From positions 1 to 29,064 of the forward strand of contig CAZJGF010000004.1 in the NCBI GenBank assembly GCA_964545665.1: a stretch of DNA of 29,064 nt, written 5' to 3'. Numbering within the stretch: position 1 is the first letter of the stretch; the number at the start of each line of letters is the position of its first letter. Source of the stretch: CAZJGF01 sp964545665. GTDB lineage: Bacteria > Chloroflexota > Dehalococcoidia > GIF9 > AB-539-J10. Positions 1-6,874 of the stretch are shown in pieces. The position numbers were made by a program, and so were the translations under genes. Below the pieces are notes generated by a model. That model had not been told where the DNA came from, ran no database searches, and saw nothing but the letters and a program-made list of their open reading frames with translations.

Positions 1-1
1 A

Positions 2-898
2 CTGGCTCCTATCATGGCTGGTGGAGCATTGGGGATCCTCATCCCTCCCAGCGTTGCTGCAATCATCTTTGGCATGTTGACACACACATCTATAGGAAGA
101 CTGTTTGCTGGGGGAGTTATTCCAGGCCTCATTCTGTCAGCGTGCTATATGGCTTATATAGGCCTTAGATGTCACTTTCGACCGAACCTCGGTCCCGCTA
201 TACCCCCGGAAGAGAGGCTGGGCGTGAGACAGAAGCTTGCTTTAAGCAAAGGAGTAATCATACCTACCTTAATTATTGTCGTTATGCTAGGTTCGATCTT
301 TCTGGGTATGGCTTCCCTTATGGAATCTGCTGGTGTGGGATCTGCTGCCATCTTAGCTTCCGTTGCCATTCGTCGCAAACTAAGCTGGCAGCTATTCAAA
401 GAGGCATGCTACCGGACGTTCATGATTAATGCAATGGTTATGTGGATCATTTTCGGAGCCAAAATATTTTCTACTGTATTTGTTGATATAGGTACTGCAC
501 AGTTGATCCGCGGAGTATTGACAGAGGCACCGGTATCACCGCTTACGCTTGTTGTATTCATGCAGCTGAGCTACATCCTTCTAGGCTGTATTGTGGAAGA
601 AGTAACCATGCTAGCATTAACCATTCCTGTTTATGCCCCGATTCTTACGGCTTGTGGTTTTGACCCGGTATGGTTTGGAGTTCTTTTCATAGTCAATATG
701 CAGCTGGGCTACCTGACTCCTCCATTCGGCTATTGTCTGTTCTATATGAAGGGAGTGGCTCCACCTGGAGTAAGCATAACAGATATCTATCGTTCTATTT
801 GGCCCTTCCTGCTAATCCAAGCGGCAGTGTTAGCTTTGGTTCTACTTGTCCCACAGTTAGCGTTATGGCTTCCTAAAGTATTATTCGGTCTTCGATAA
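2..898 (+). CDS. TRAP transporter large permease, DctM type (5' truncated)
   Basis: This is the C-terminal part (about 298 residues of a usual 425-430) of the large membrane subunit of a tripartite ATP-independent periplasmic transporter, which imports organic acids using an ion gradient. The reading frame is open from the window edge, so the first ATG at 14 is internal. Seen: a GILIPPS motif near the start, which is the DctM re-entrant hairpin type; many hydrophobic segments; a segment matching the family's second hairpin (GFDPVWFGVL, then LTPPFGYCLF and MKGVAPPG); and a hydrophobic C-terminus. The small permease and the binding protein would lie upstream, outside the window. The substrate cannot be read from this subunit. 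A link to the tetronate kinase and dehydrogenase genes about 18 kb downstream is possible but unsupported by distance. Confidence 0.93.
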   Translation: MAPIMAGGALGILIPPSVAAIIFGMLTHTSIGRLFAGGVIPGLILSACYMAYIGLRCHFRPNLGPAIPPEERLGVRQKLALSKGVIIPTLIIVVMLGSIFLGMASLMESAGVGSAAILASVAIRRKLSWQLFKEACYRTFMINAMVMWIIFGAKIFSTVFVDIGTAQLIRGVLTEAPVSPLTLVVFMQLSYILLGCIVEEVTMLALTIPVYAPILTACGFDPVWFGVLFIVNMQLGYLTPPFGYCLFYMKGVAPPGVSITDIYRSIWPFLLIQAAVLALVLLVPQLALWLPKVLFGLR

Positions 899-904
899 CC
901 CGCG

Positions 905-942
905 CTGGCACAAGCTAGTGGTGGTAGAGAGAATTGTGCCAG
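905..942. terminator. Hairpin after the TRAP permease gene
   Basis: A perfect 9-bp inverted repeat (CTGGCACAA pairing with TTGTGCCAG) encloses a 20-nt loop and starts 6 nt after the permease stop codon. There is no U-run after it, so it is not a textbook intrinsic terminator. It may be a weak or factor-dependent 3' end, an mRNA-stabilising hairpin, or an operator. Confidence 0.4.
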
Positions 943-1151
943 GAGCAGTGTTGCGTGAAAGGAGACAAATAGTTGAAGAGGGGATTTTTCAGCTGCGGGT
1001 TTTGTGGTAACCAGAAGTCAAGTTGTGGATGGCGAGCCACTGCTGGGGAAGCGTTGGCGGGGGAGTGATGACGTTAACTAGACAGAGCTGGCACCGGCGT
1101 TTGGAGTGAAAACCGCTAGAATCGGAGAGTTCAGAAAACAAGGAGGAGATA

Positions 1152-2117
1152 GTGAGGAAAAAAGCGAGGGATGTTCTATCCGGGGTTAATACATTGTTCG
1201 GTATGCCTACCTGTGGCAATCTTGATGAACTGTCAGCGGATGTCGCCTTCCTGGGACTTCCCTTTGACTGTGGTTCGAGAAGGTGGTGCCGCGGTGGCAC
1301 TAGGTGGGGTCCGGCAGCGATTCGCCAAGCGCAGAGCGAATATTCCTATACGGACGATGGCAAGGTTGAGGCTGCTTGCGGGTGGTTCAATGTTGATACT
1401 GGTGTGGAGGAGTTGAAGGGTGTTACTATGGCTGACTGCGGTGACGTAAATATCCTCCCTACTGAAAACGAGGGAAATTTCGACAGAGTAGCGAGAACGG
1501 TCAGGCGTATAGTGAGTCGTGGTGCCTTTCCTCTGGTCATCGGAGGGGATCATACGATTCCCTTTCTGTTGGTGAGAGGGCTTGATAAGTACGATCCTCT
1601 CGATATCGTGTATCTTGACGCCCACCTAGACTTTGAAGACGAGACGGAGGAGGGCGTAAAGGTTTTTAACGCGAGTGCATTCAGGCGCTGCTCTGAGCTT
1701 CCTTTTGTTCATAACATAACGCTGATTGGCCTCAGAGCTCCTTTGCCTCCCAGTTCTAAGAAAGCCTATGACGCCGCTTTGGCGTATGGTGAGAAGGTGA
1801 TTACAGCTAATAGATTCAGAGAGATGGGAGCTGCCAAGGTGGTGGAGAGCATTCCCGAGGCTAAGAATATCTATGTAAGCCTTGATGTCGATGTCTTGGA
1901 TCCCTCGGTGGCCCCGGGTACAACGTTTCCCGAGCCAGGTGGATTGAGCTTCCTGGAGGTTGAGCAAACCTTGGTTGGGATAGCCAGAAGGGGAAGGGTG
2001 GTCGGTTTTGACGTGGCCTGTATGTGTCCTGCTTATGACTGTAGCAACCTGACTTCCCGAACAATTGCTGCCTTAATCCTTCACTTTATGGGAGCTGTCT
2101 TCCCATCGAAGCAGTAG
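1152..2117 (+). CDS. Ureohydrolase-family (agmatinase/arginase/formiminoglutamase) enzyme
   Basis: A binuclear-manganese amidine hydrolase of 321 residues, the usual length. The GTG start is chosen because AGGAGG lies 5 nt upstream. All six expected metal ligands are visible: H134 in GGDHT, D156/H158/D160 in DAHLD, and D245/D247 in SLDVDVLDP. The early segment GLPFDCGSRRWCRGGTRWGP matches the family's substrate-entry loop. Odd point: where agmatinases and arginases carry an HG(T/M)P motif about 15 residues after DAHxD, this protein has FNASAFRR, so the His that acts in proton transfer in arginase is replaced (N173 or a neighbour). Formiminoglutamases also lack that His (SGTPF). The family is clear. 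The substrate (agmatine, aminopropylagmatine, formiminoglutamate, a guanidino acid) is not. It stands alone between two spacers of 250-290 bp. Confidence 0.88.
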   Translation: MRKKARDVLSGVNTLFGMPTCGNLDELSADVAFLGLPFDCGSRRWCRGGTRWGPAAIRQAQSEYSYTDDGKVEAACGWFNVDTGVEELKGVTMADCGDVNILPTENEGNFDRVARTVRRIVSRGAFPLVIGGDHTIPFLLVRGLDKYDPLDIVYLDAHLDFEDETEEGVKVFNASAFRRCSELPFVHNITLIGLRAPLPPSSKKAYDAALAYGEKVITANRFREMGAAKVVESIPEAKNIYVSLDVDVLDPSVAPGTTFPEPGGLSFLEVEQTLVGIARRGRVVGFDVACMCPAYDCSNLTSRTIAALILHFMGAVFPSKQ

Positions 2118-2405
2118 CTTTGAGTAAGTGCAAGGAAAGGCGTTGTCATCTCAGCAGCTAGGTGTGTCGGCGAGAGGTGATGACAGGAGGTAGGGGACAG
2201 CCGAGCTGTCTTGAAGGTTTGAGAGGAGTGGTCTGAAAGCAGAATACAAGGCGCACTCCCGACATCAACCCTGAACAGGAGGTGTGAGTTAATGTAGGTA
2301 GAAGAATGCGTGGCGGCTAACGGTTTACCCGATAAGGGACGGGATGCAGCTACGCTGATGGGAGGACAGATGAAGATGAGAAAGGGGACGCAATCTTGAC
2401 TATGC
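2118..2405. other. Spacer with no convincing gene
   Basis: A 288-bp spacer before yraN. It holds a small perfect hairpin (GACAGC, loop CGA, GCTGTC at 2196-2210), an AGGAGG at 2277-2282 placed correctly before an ATG that is followed at once by TAG (2292-2297), and a 13-codon ORF (2358-2399) ending just before yraN. No promoter with good boxes was found. Either this is a decayed gene or these are chance signals in purine-rich DNA. Confidence 0.4.
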
Positions 2406-2807
2406 ATGAACCGCGACGAAGTTGCTAAGCTAGGAGAGGAACTGGCACGGAAATTCCTCAAGAAAAGAGGATACCGTATTCGCGAGACCAATTTCCGTTG
2501 CCGTGCAGGGGAAATCGATATCGTTGCTCATCAAAAGGATTATCTTGTCTTTGTTGAGGTTCGTACCAAGAGTAGCTTAGACTTTGGCACTCCAGAAGAA
2601 TCCATAACGCAACGCAAACAGGAAAAACTCGTTGCTTTGGCCTTAGGCTACATTAATGCCCACCAGGACTTACCGCCACTTTGGCGTATAGACGTTGTCG
2701 CCGTAGAAGTTGACCAGGGAGGTAAAGCCAAGCGCATCGAACTCATACAAAATGCCATCCAGCCTGGTCAACCTTCCTCTTTACGTTGTTCTAGATACAT
2801 ACCATAG
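2406..2807 (+). CDS. yraN: YraN/UPF0102 family nuclease-fold protein
   Basis: A 133-residue protein of the UPF0102 (YraN) family, which has a PD-(D/E)XK nuclease-like fold and no settled biochemical role. Often found near rnhB, DNA-processing or translation genes in other bacteria. Seen: the N-terminal helix with GEELARKFL and GYRIRETNFR; the signature GEIDIVA, whose Glu/Asp would bind metal; FVEVRTK, the E-x-(K/R) element; then an alpha/beta C-terminus. The length is only slightly above the usual 115-130. The start at 2406 fits the family N-terminus but has no good Shine-Dalgarno sequence. A minicistron ending 6 nt upstream could couple translation. It is convergent with glyA, 97 bp apart. 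Confidence 0.9.
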   Translation: MNRDEVAKLGEELARKFLKKRGYRIRETNFRCRAGEIDIVAHQKDYLVFVEVRTKSSLDFGTPEESITQRKQEKLVALALGYINAHQDLPPLWRIDVVAVEVDQGGKAKRIELIQNAIQPGQPSSLRCSRYIP

Positions 2808-2904
2808 TGTGCCAAGGAAGCCATACAACTGGCTGCTATGTGCGCATCTGGCTAGTGGGTCAGTTTGGCATTCTTGCCTCATGATAATCCTTGAGTCTCT
2901 AAGG

Positions 2905-4155
2905 CTAAGGTGGCGTCGGGTATGCCGGGAATGCCTGACATAACACTTTGACCCTTTGCTGAATCTGTTCCAATTCTTTCCGATCGTCTTTGGAGTCTAT
3001 TGCTTCTGTTATGAATTTTCCAATTTGTCTCATCTGTTCCTCTTTCATTCCTTGAGTCGTTACTGTTGGTGTTCCTATTCTAATGCCGCTGGGGTCAAAG
3101 GGTTTTCTCAGATCAAATGGGATTGTATTCTTGTTTACAGATATACCAGCACTATCTAGTACAGCTTCTGCCTCTTTCCCAGTGATGCCTTTATTCCGTA
3201 AATCAACAACCATTAGGTGGTTATCGGTTCCCCCAGTTACTAATCTGAAACCATTCTCCATCAGGGATTCTGCCAAGGCTTTGGCGTTTTTCACGACTTG
3301 TCGTGCATAATCTTTGAACTCCGGTTTTAGAGCTTCACCAAAAGCAACAGCCATGGCCGCTGTAACATGGTCGTGAGGTCCTCCCTGCATTCCGGGGAAG
3401 ACCGCTTCATCTATAGCATTGGCAAATTTCTCTTTGCACATTATCATTGCTCCTCTTGGTCCTCTGAGAGTCTTGTGTGTCGTCGTTGTTACAACGTCTA
3501 CGTAAGGGAAAGGTGATTGATGGACACCACCAATAATAAGCCCAGCAATGTGGGCGATATCGGCCATGGAAATCGCTTCCGTTTTTTTGGCTATTTCATG
3601 AAATGCCTTGAAGTCAATCTGGCGCGGATAGGCAGTCGTTCCGCAAACAATTACCTTAGGTTTTGCTTCCAGAGCAATCTTCTCGATTTCATCGTAATCT
3701 AATAATTCTGTCTCTCTGTTTACTCCGTATTGGACTGCGTTGAATAACTTGCCAGTAAAGCTTACTTTGTGTCCATGAGTTAAGTGCCCTCCGTGCTCCA
3801 ATCTCATCCCCATGAGCGTGTCTCCGGGGTTCATGAAAGCAAGGTAGACTTCCATATTGGCCGGACTGCCGGAGTATGGTTGAACATTCACGTGTTCCGC
3901 TCCAAATAGGAGTTTTGCTCTTTCAATGGCCAGATTCTCGATAACATCAATAAACTTGTTGCCACCATAGTATCTCTTACCCGGGTACCCCTCGGAGTAC
4001 TTGTCATTGAAGACAGAGCCAAGAGCTTCAAGAGTCGCTTTGCTAGGGAGATTCTCTGAAGATATCAATTCAAGGCTAGTGTTTATCCTCTCTATCTCCT
4101 TCAGCATTGCCTCGTAGACAACTTCATCGGCATTTCTCAAGTGTTCATATTCCAT
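2905..4155 (-). CDS. glyA: Serine hydroxymethyltransferase
   Basis: A cytosolic PLP enzyme that interconverts serine and glycine with tetrahydrofolate, the main source of one-carbon units. At 416 residues it is full length. Seen: the N-terminal ISSENLPSKATLEALGS region; EGYPGKRYYGGN; the PLP-phosphate segment YSGSPANM; MADIAHIAGLI; and the PLP-binding lysine K228 in THKTLRGPRGAM. Family members usually read GPRGG here; this one has GPRGA. The C-terminus ends with the common FPAYP. The ATG start matches family alignments, but the upstream bases give only a weak ribosome binding site. It is monocistronic, with a long untranslated upstream region shared with the divergent thiolase gene. Confidence 0.97.
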   Translation of the reverse strand: MEYEHLRNADEVVYEAMLKEIERINTSLELISSENLPSKATLEALGSVFNDKYSEGYPGKRYYGGNKFIDVIENLAIERAKLLFGAEHVNVQPYSGSPANMEVYLAFMNPGDTLMGMRLEHGGHLTHGHKVSFTGKLFNAVQYGVNRETELLDYDEIEKIALEAKPKVIVCGTTAYPRQIDFKAFHEIAKKTEAISMADIAHIAGLIIGGVHQSPFPYVDVVTTTTHKTLRGPRGAMIMCKEKFANAIDEAVFPGMQGGPHDHVTAAMAVAFGEALKPEFKDYARQVVKNAKALAESLMENGFRLVTGGTDNHLMVVDLRNKGITGKEAEAVLDSAGISVNKNTIPFDLRKPFDPSGIRIGTPTVTTQGMKEEQMRQIGKFITEAIDSKDDRKELEQIQQRVKVLCQAFPAYPTPP

Positions 4156-4673
4156 CTCTAGCCTACATATATTATCAGAATAAAAAGATGCTGATTTCTT
4201 ACTCTATGATTTTATACCGTGTTAAAGGTTTTGGCTATTACCTGGGGATAGCTCCTCGCATTTTCCAGAGAATTGAGCATAGGGCCCTTCGGGGTTTGAT
4301 TCGATTTGATGTGGAAGTGCTATACTACAGCAGAAGCCAAGCGGTGCGAAACTAGAGCAAAGCTGCAAGGTGACGCACGTTATTTTAGGTAGTTCTGCGC
4401 AGCAAAAGCGAGGGGGGATGTACGCGATAGCCGCGGAAAATGTAATTGCTGCCCTGTCTGGAAGAAATCCTTCGAATCCCGTCACTAAAGAACCTCTTGG
4501 GAAGGTTTGATTTAAGGGAAAAACGAAATATGAAACGTCGCATGTACTTGTTCCAAGAAAGGAGGTGGCGTGTCTGAGAAGTCTAGGTGTGTGACTATGT
4601 TGTTGTCTGCACAATAAGCTGTTGGAACTGGGATTAGTAATGACATGATGACATAAAGAAAGGAGAGTGAACT
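4156..4673. other. 518-bp divergent intergenic region between glyA and the thiolase gene
   Basis: No gene, tRNA or known riboswitch could be recognised on either strand. It holds an inverted repeat ATCAG-12 nt-CTGAT (4174-4195) just upstream of glyA, a TATAAA-like box for the minus strand near 4211-4216 without a good -35, and a weak plus-strand pair TTGATT-16 nt-TATGAA (4507-4534). Short overlapping frames here show no family resemblance. A non-coding RNA or glyA leader regulation remains possible given the length. Confidence 0.5.
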
Positions 4674-5966
4674 ATGCCTAAGGCTAACAGAAGAGTAGCC
4701 ATATGTGGTGGTGGAATATTCAGACCAGACCTCTGGCATGGAGAGAATGCTGAAGAAGGAGTCGCCATAGCTTATCAGGACCTGTTGCGGCAGTGTCCCA
4801 ATTTGGGGGCAGATGAAATAGATGCAGTAATGATGAGCTATTTCAGTGACCATTTGAATCAGCAGCTATGTATGGGCTGGATAATACAAGATTATCTTGG
4901 CTTGCACGGTAAACCTGGTTACCGAGTTGAGTCTGGAGGCTCTACCCCGGTAGATGCACTGGTTAATGCTTACTACTTGATACAGTCAGGTTTTTTTGAC
5001 GTTATCTTAATCCCTGGTTGGGAATGGATGTGTGAGGTTGATGTTGCCAGCACAAACGAAATGATTGCTTCCGCAGCCGATACTGATTGGGATTTCCCTG
5101 TTGGTGGCTATTACAATGCATATTACGCTGCTCTGGAAACGCGACACATGCAATTGTATGGAGAGACTTGTGAGGATCTCGGTAGGATTGCCGTGAAAAA
5201 CCACAACAATTCTACTCATGTTCCGTTCTCTCAGTGGGTAAGCCAACACGGCACTGCGCCCATAACGCTGGATGACTACTGGAAGAGCAGATTAGTATGT
5301 TGGCCTCACCGAGTATTGAATAATGCTGTGATGAGCGAGGGAGCGTGCTGTGTACTGATGGCAGCCGAGGAGAAGGTCAAGCGGTTCACCGATACGCCTA
5401 TGTGGATAACTGGTGTTGGTGTGGGGACAGACTCGATGAGACCGGGAGACCGAACAGCAGATTTTGCCTATGAGGGATTCAAGGATGAAGCGAGGATATA
5501 TCCAGATTTCGTCAAGTTACCCAGGACACCTTATCCTGACATGGCAAACTTCGCCTCTCTGCACGTGGCAGCAAAGAGAGCCTATGCTCAGGCAGGCATT
5601 ATTAATCCGCTGAAAGACATGGATTTGATGGAGTTCTTCGCTCCCTATGATGGTGTTGAGCTTTGTCTTTATGAGGATTTGGGTCTTTGTGGCAGAGGAG
5701 AGGGAAAACATATGATACGAGAGGGTGTGGTGGAGTACGGTGGTGAATGTCCTGTTAACGTGAGTGGTGCTCTGACGGCAACAGGACATCCAGTCGGAGC
5801 TACTAGTCTCTACTATACCACCTTCCTTTTCTGGCAGCTTGCCGGGAAGATAAAGGAGAAGTGCGGTCCAGATGGTCTACAGGTGCCGAACGCAAAGAGG
5901 GCACTCATTACTGGTCATGGTGGCACGGGTTGTCAGGGCGCAGTACTAACTTTTGAGCGAGACTAA
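4674..5966 (+). CDS. Thiolase-fold protein lacking the nucleophilic Cys (SCP2-thiolase/Ltp2-like)
   Basis: A 430-residue member of the thiolase superfamily, closest by eye to the SCP2-thiolase/lipid-transfer branch. AGGAG lies 8 nt before the ATG. An ungapped match to the SCP2-thiolase cysteine loop covers YRVESGGSTPVDAL and IQSGFFDVILIPGWEWM; the position of the catalytic Cys is G89 (codon GGC). The C-terminal histidine loop is kept (GHPVG, H372). The helix usually reading HDCF/NEL reads APYDGVEL with Y325, and the last loop reads TGHGGTGCQG. Without the Cys, a ping-pong thiolase reaction is unlikely. The steroid side-chain aldolase Ltp2 is a known Cys-less thiolase-fold enzyme that works with a DUF35 partner, and a DUF35 gene follows here 32 bp later. 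A carbon-carbon lyase acting on a CoA thioester is a reasonable inference, not shown. Confidence 0.85.
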   Translation: MPKANRRVAICGGGIFRPDLWHGENAEEGVAIAYQDLLRQCPNLGADEIDAVMMSYFSDHLNQQLCMGWIIQDYLGLHGKPGYRVESGGSTPVDALVNAYYLIQSGFFDVILIPGWEWMCEVDVASTNEMIASAADTDWDFPVGGYYNAYYAALETRHMQLYGETCEDLGRIAVKNHNNSTHVPFSQWVSQHGTAPITLDDYWKSRLVCWPHRVLNNAVMSEGACCVLMAAEEKVKRFTDTPMWITGVGVGTDSMRPGDRTADFAYEGFKDEARIYPDFVKLPRTPYPDMANFASLHVAAKRAYAQAGIINPLKDMDLMEFFAPYDGVELCLYEDLGLCGRGEGKHMIREGVVEYGGECPVNVSGALTATGHPVGATSLYYTTFLFWQLAGKIKEKCGPDGLQVPNAKRALITGHGGTGCQGAVLTFERD

Positions 5967-5998
5967 AAAGGTGAGAGAAAAAACGAGGAGAAGTGAAA

Positions 5999-6814
5999 AT
6001 GGCAGAAGAAAAAGGATTAGCCGAGATAAAACTAACAGTAAGACAAATAAAGAGAGGTCGAGAGAAGAAATATAGGGACTATCCTGTGGTGGCAGATAAC
6101 TCAACGGTGGCTCATGAACTTTGGGAGCCAATAGTCCACCTTGGATTATGGGATATCAAGGGACATCAGATAGTAAAGGGTCCTTGGGGTGGTGGCACAA
6201 TTGAAGAATCGAGGCAAAGGCCACCCAAAGAGTTTATGGTGATAGACCGTGCTAGTTTCGCTTTCTATTCCCACAGCTATGGTCTTGTTTCTCCGTTTTT
6301 CAGGGGGCTACTAGAGGGAAAGCTTATGGGAACAAAGTGCCCTAAATGCGGCACGGTATATTGTCCTTCTCGAGCTCACTGCTGGAAGCCAGAGTGTAAG
6401 GTAGCTGACTGTTTTGAGAACTGGATAGATCTCCCATTGACCGGTATCATTCACACTTTTACAGTGCAGTGTTTGGCAGCAGCTCCTTTTGAGTACATGC
6501 TGCCTTTCTCAATGGGTTGGGTTCAAGTCGATGGTGCTGATACTACTTTGCCTACATTGCTGCACATTCCACCAAAGGAGATCTTCATTGGGAAAAAGGT
6601 GAAGTTTGAATTTGTGCCGAAAGGGAAGAGGAAGGGAGATTTGATGGATTTGTATGCCGTGGCAACGGTTCGGGGAGAGAAAGTTCCTGAATGGGCTTGC
6701 CTGCAGAGAGATCCCGAGGCAATGGAATTTGTCGAGACCTCGATGAAAGCCACTTTGGAATTCATCAAGAATAGGTATGGGATAGATAATAGTCCAGAAG
6801 CAAGGGGGTGGTGA
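5999..6814 (+). CDS. DUF35 zinc-ribbon/OB-fold acyl-CoA-associated protein with N-terminal extension
   Basis: Partner subunit of the preceding thiolase-fold protein. Seen: a helix-turn segment near residues 94-110 (SPFFRGLLEGKL), then a rubredoxin-like zinc ribbon with C114-x2-C117 and C128-x4-C133, then a beta-rich OB-fold to about residue 225. DUF35 proteins dock on thiolases and are thought to help bind CoA. At 271 residues it is about twice the usual 130-150: about 90 N-terminal residues and about 45 C-terminal residues lie outside DUF35. The N-terminal part is not an obvious MaoC hydratase domain, unlike that of ChsH2. The start at ATG 5999 is preferred because GAGGAG lies 8 nt upstream; an in-frame GTG at 5993 would be only 2 nt from it. 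Confidence 0.88.
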   Translation: MAEEKGLAEIKLTVRQIKRGREKKYRDYPVVADNSTVAHELWEPIVHLGLWDIKGHQIVKGPWGGGTIEESRQRPPKEFMVIDRASFAFYSHSYGLVSPFFRGLLEGKLMGTKCPKCGTVYCPSRAHCWKPECKVADCFENWIDLPLTGIIHTFTVQCLAAAPFEYMLPFSMGWVQVDGADTTLPTLLHIPPKEIFIGKKVKFEFVPKGKRKGDLMDLYAVATVRGEKVPEWACLQRDPEAMEFVETSMKATLEFIKNRYGIDNSPEARGW

Positions 6815-6874
6815 GCCAGTTTGCTGGTTTGCTGGCTAAAGTCCACCGTAGGATGGGTATTAAGGAGGGAGCGT

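Noticed and set aside
2081..2491. Minus-strand open frame of 136 codons across the ureohydrolase-yraN spacer
   Set aside because: It overlaps the ends of both plus-strand genes, is Ser/Pro-rich without domain features, and has no ribosome binding site that I can see.
2808..2904. Possible shared terminator between yraN and glyA (AGCCA-6-TGGCT; TGCCAA/TTGGCA)
   Set aside because: The stems are only 5-6 bp, with no U-run on either strand, or with a 49-nt loop.
4466..4486. TTCGAATCC resembling a tRNA T-loop in the glyA-thiolase spacer
   Set aside because: The flanking bases cannot form a 5-bp T-stem, and no acceptor or anticodon arm could be built around it.
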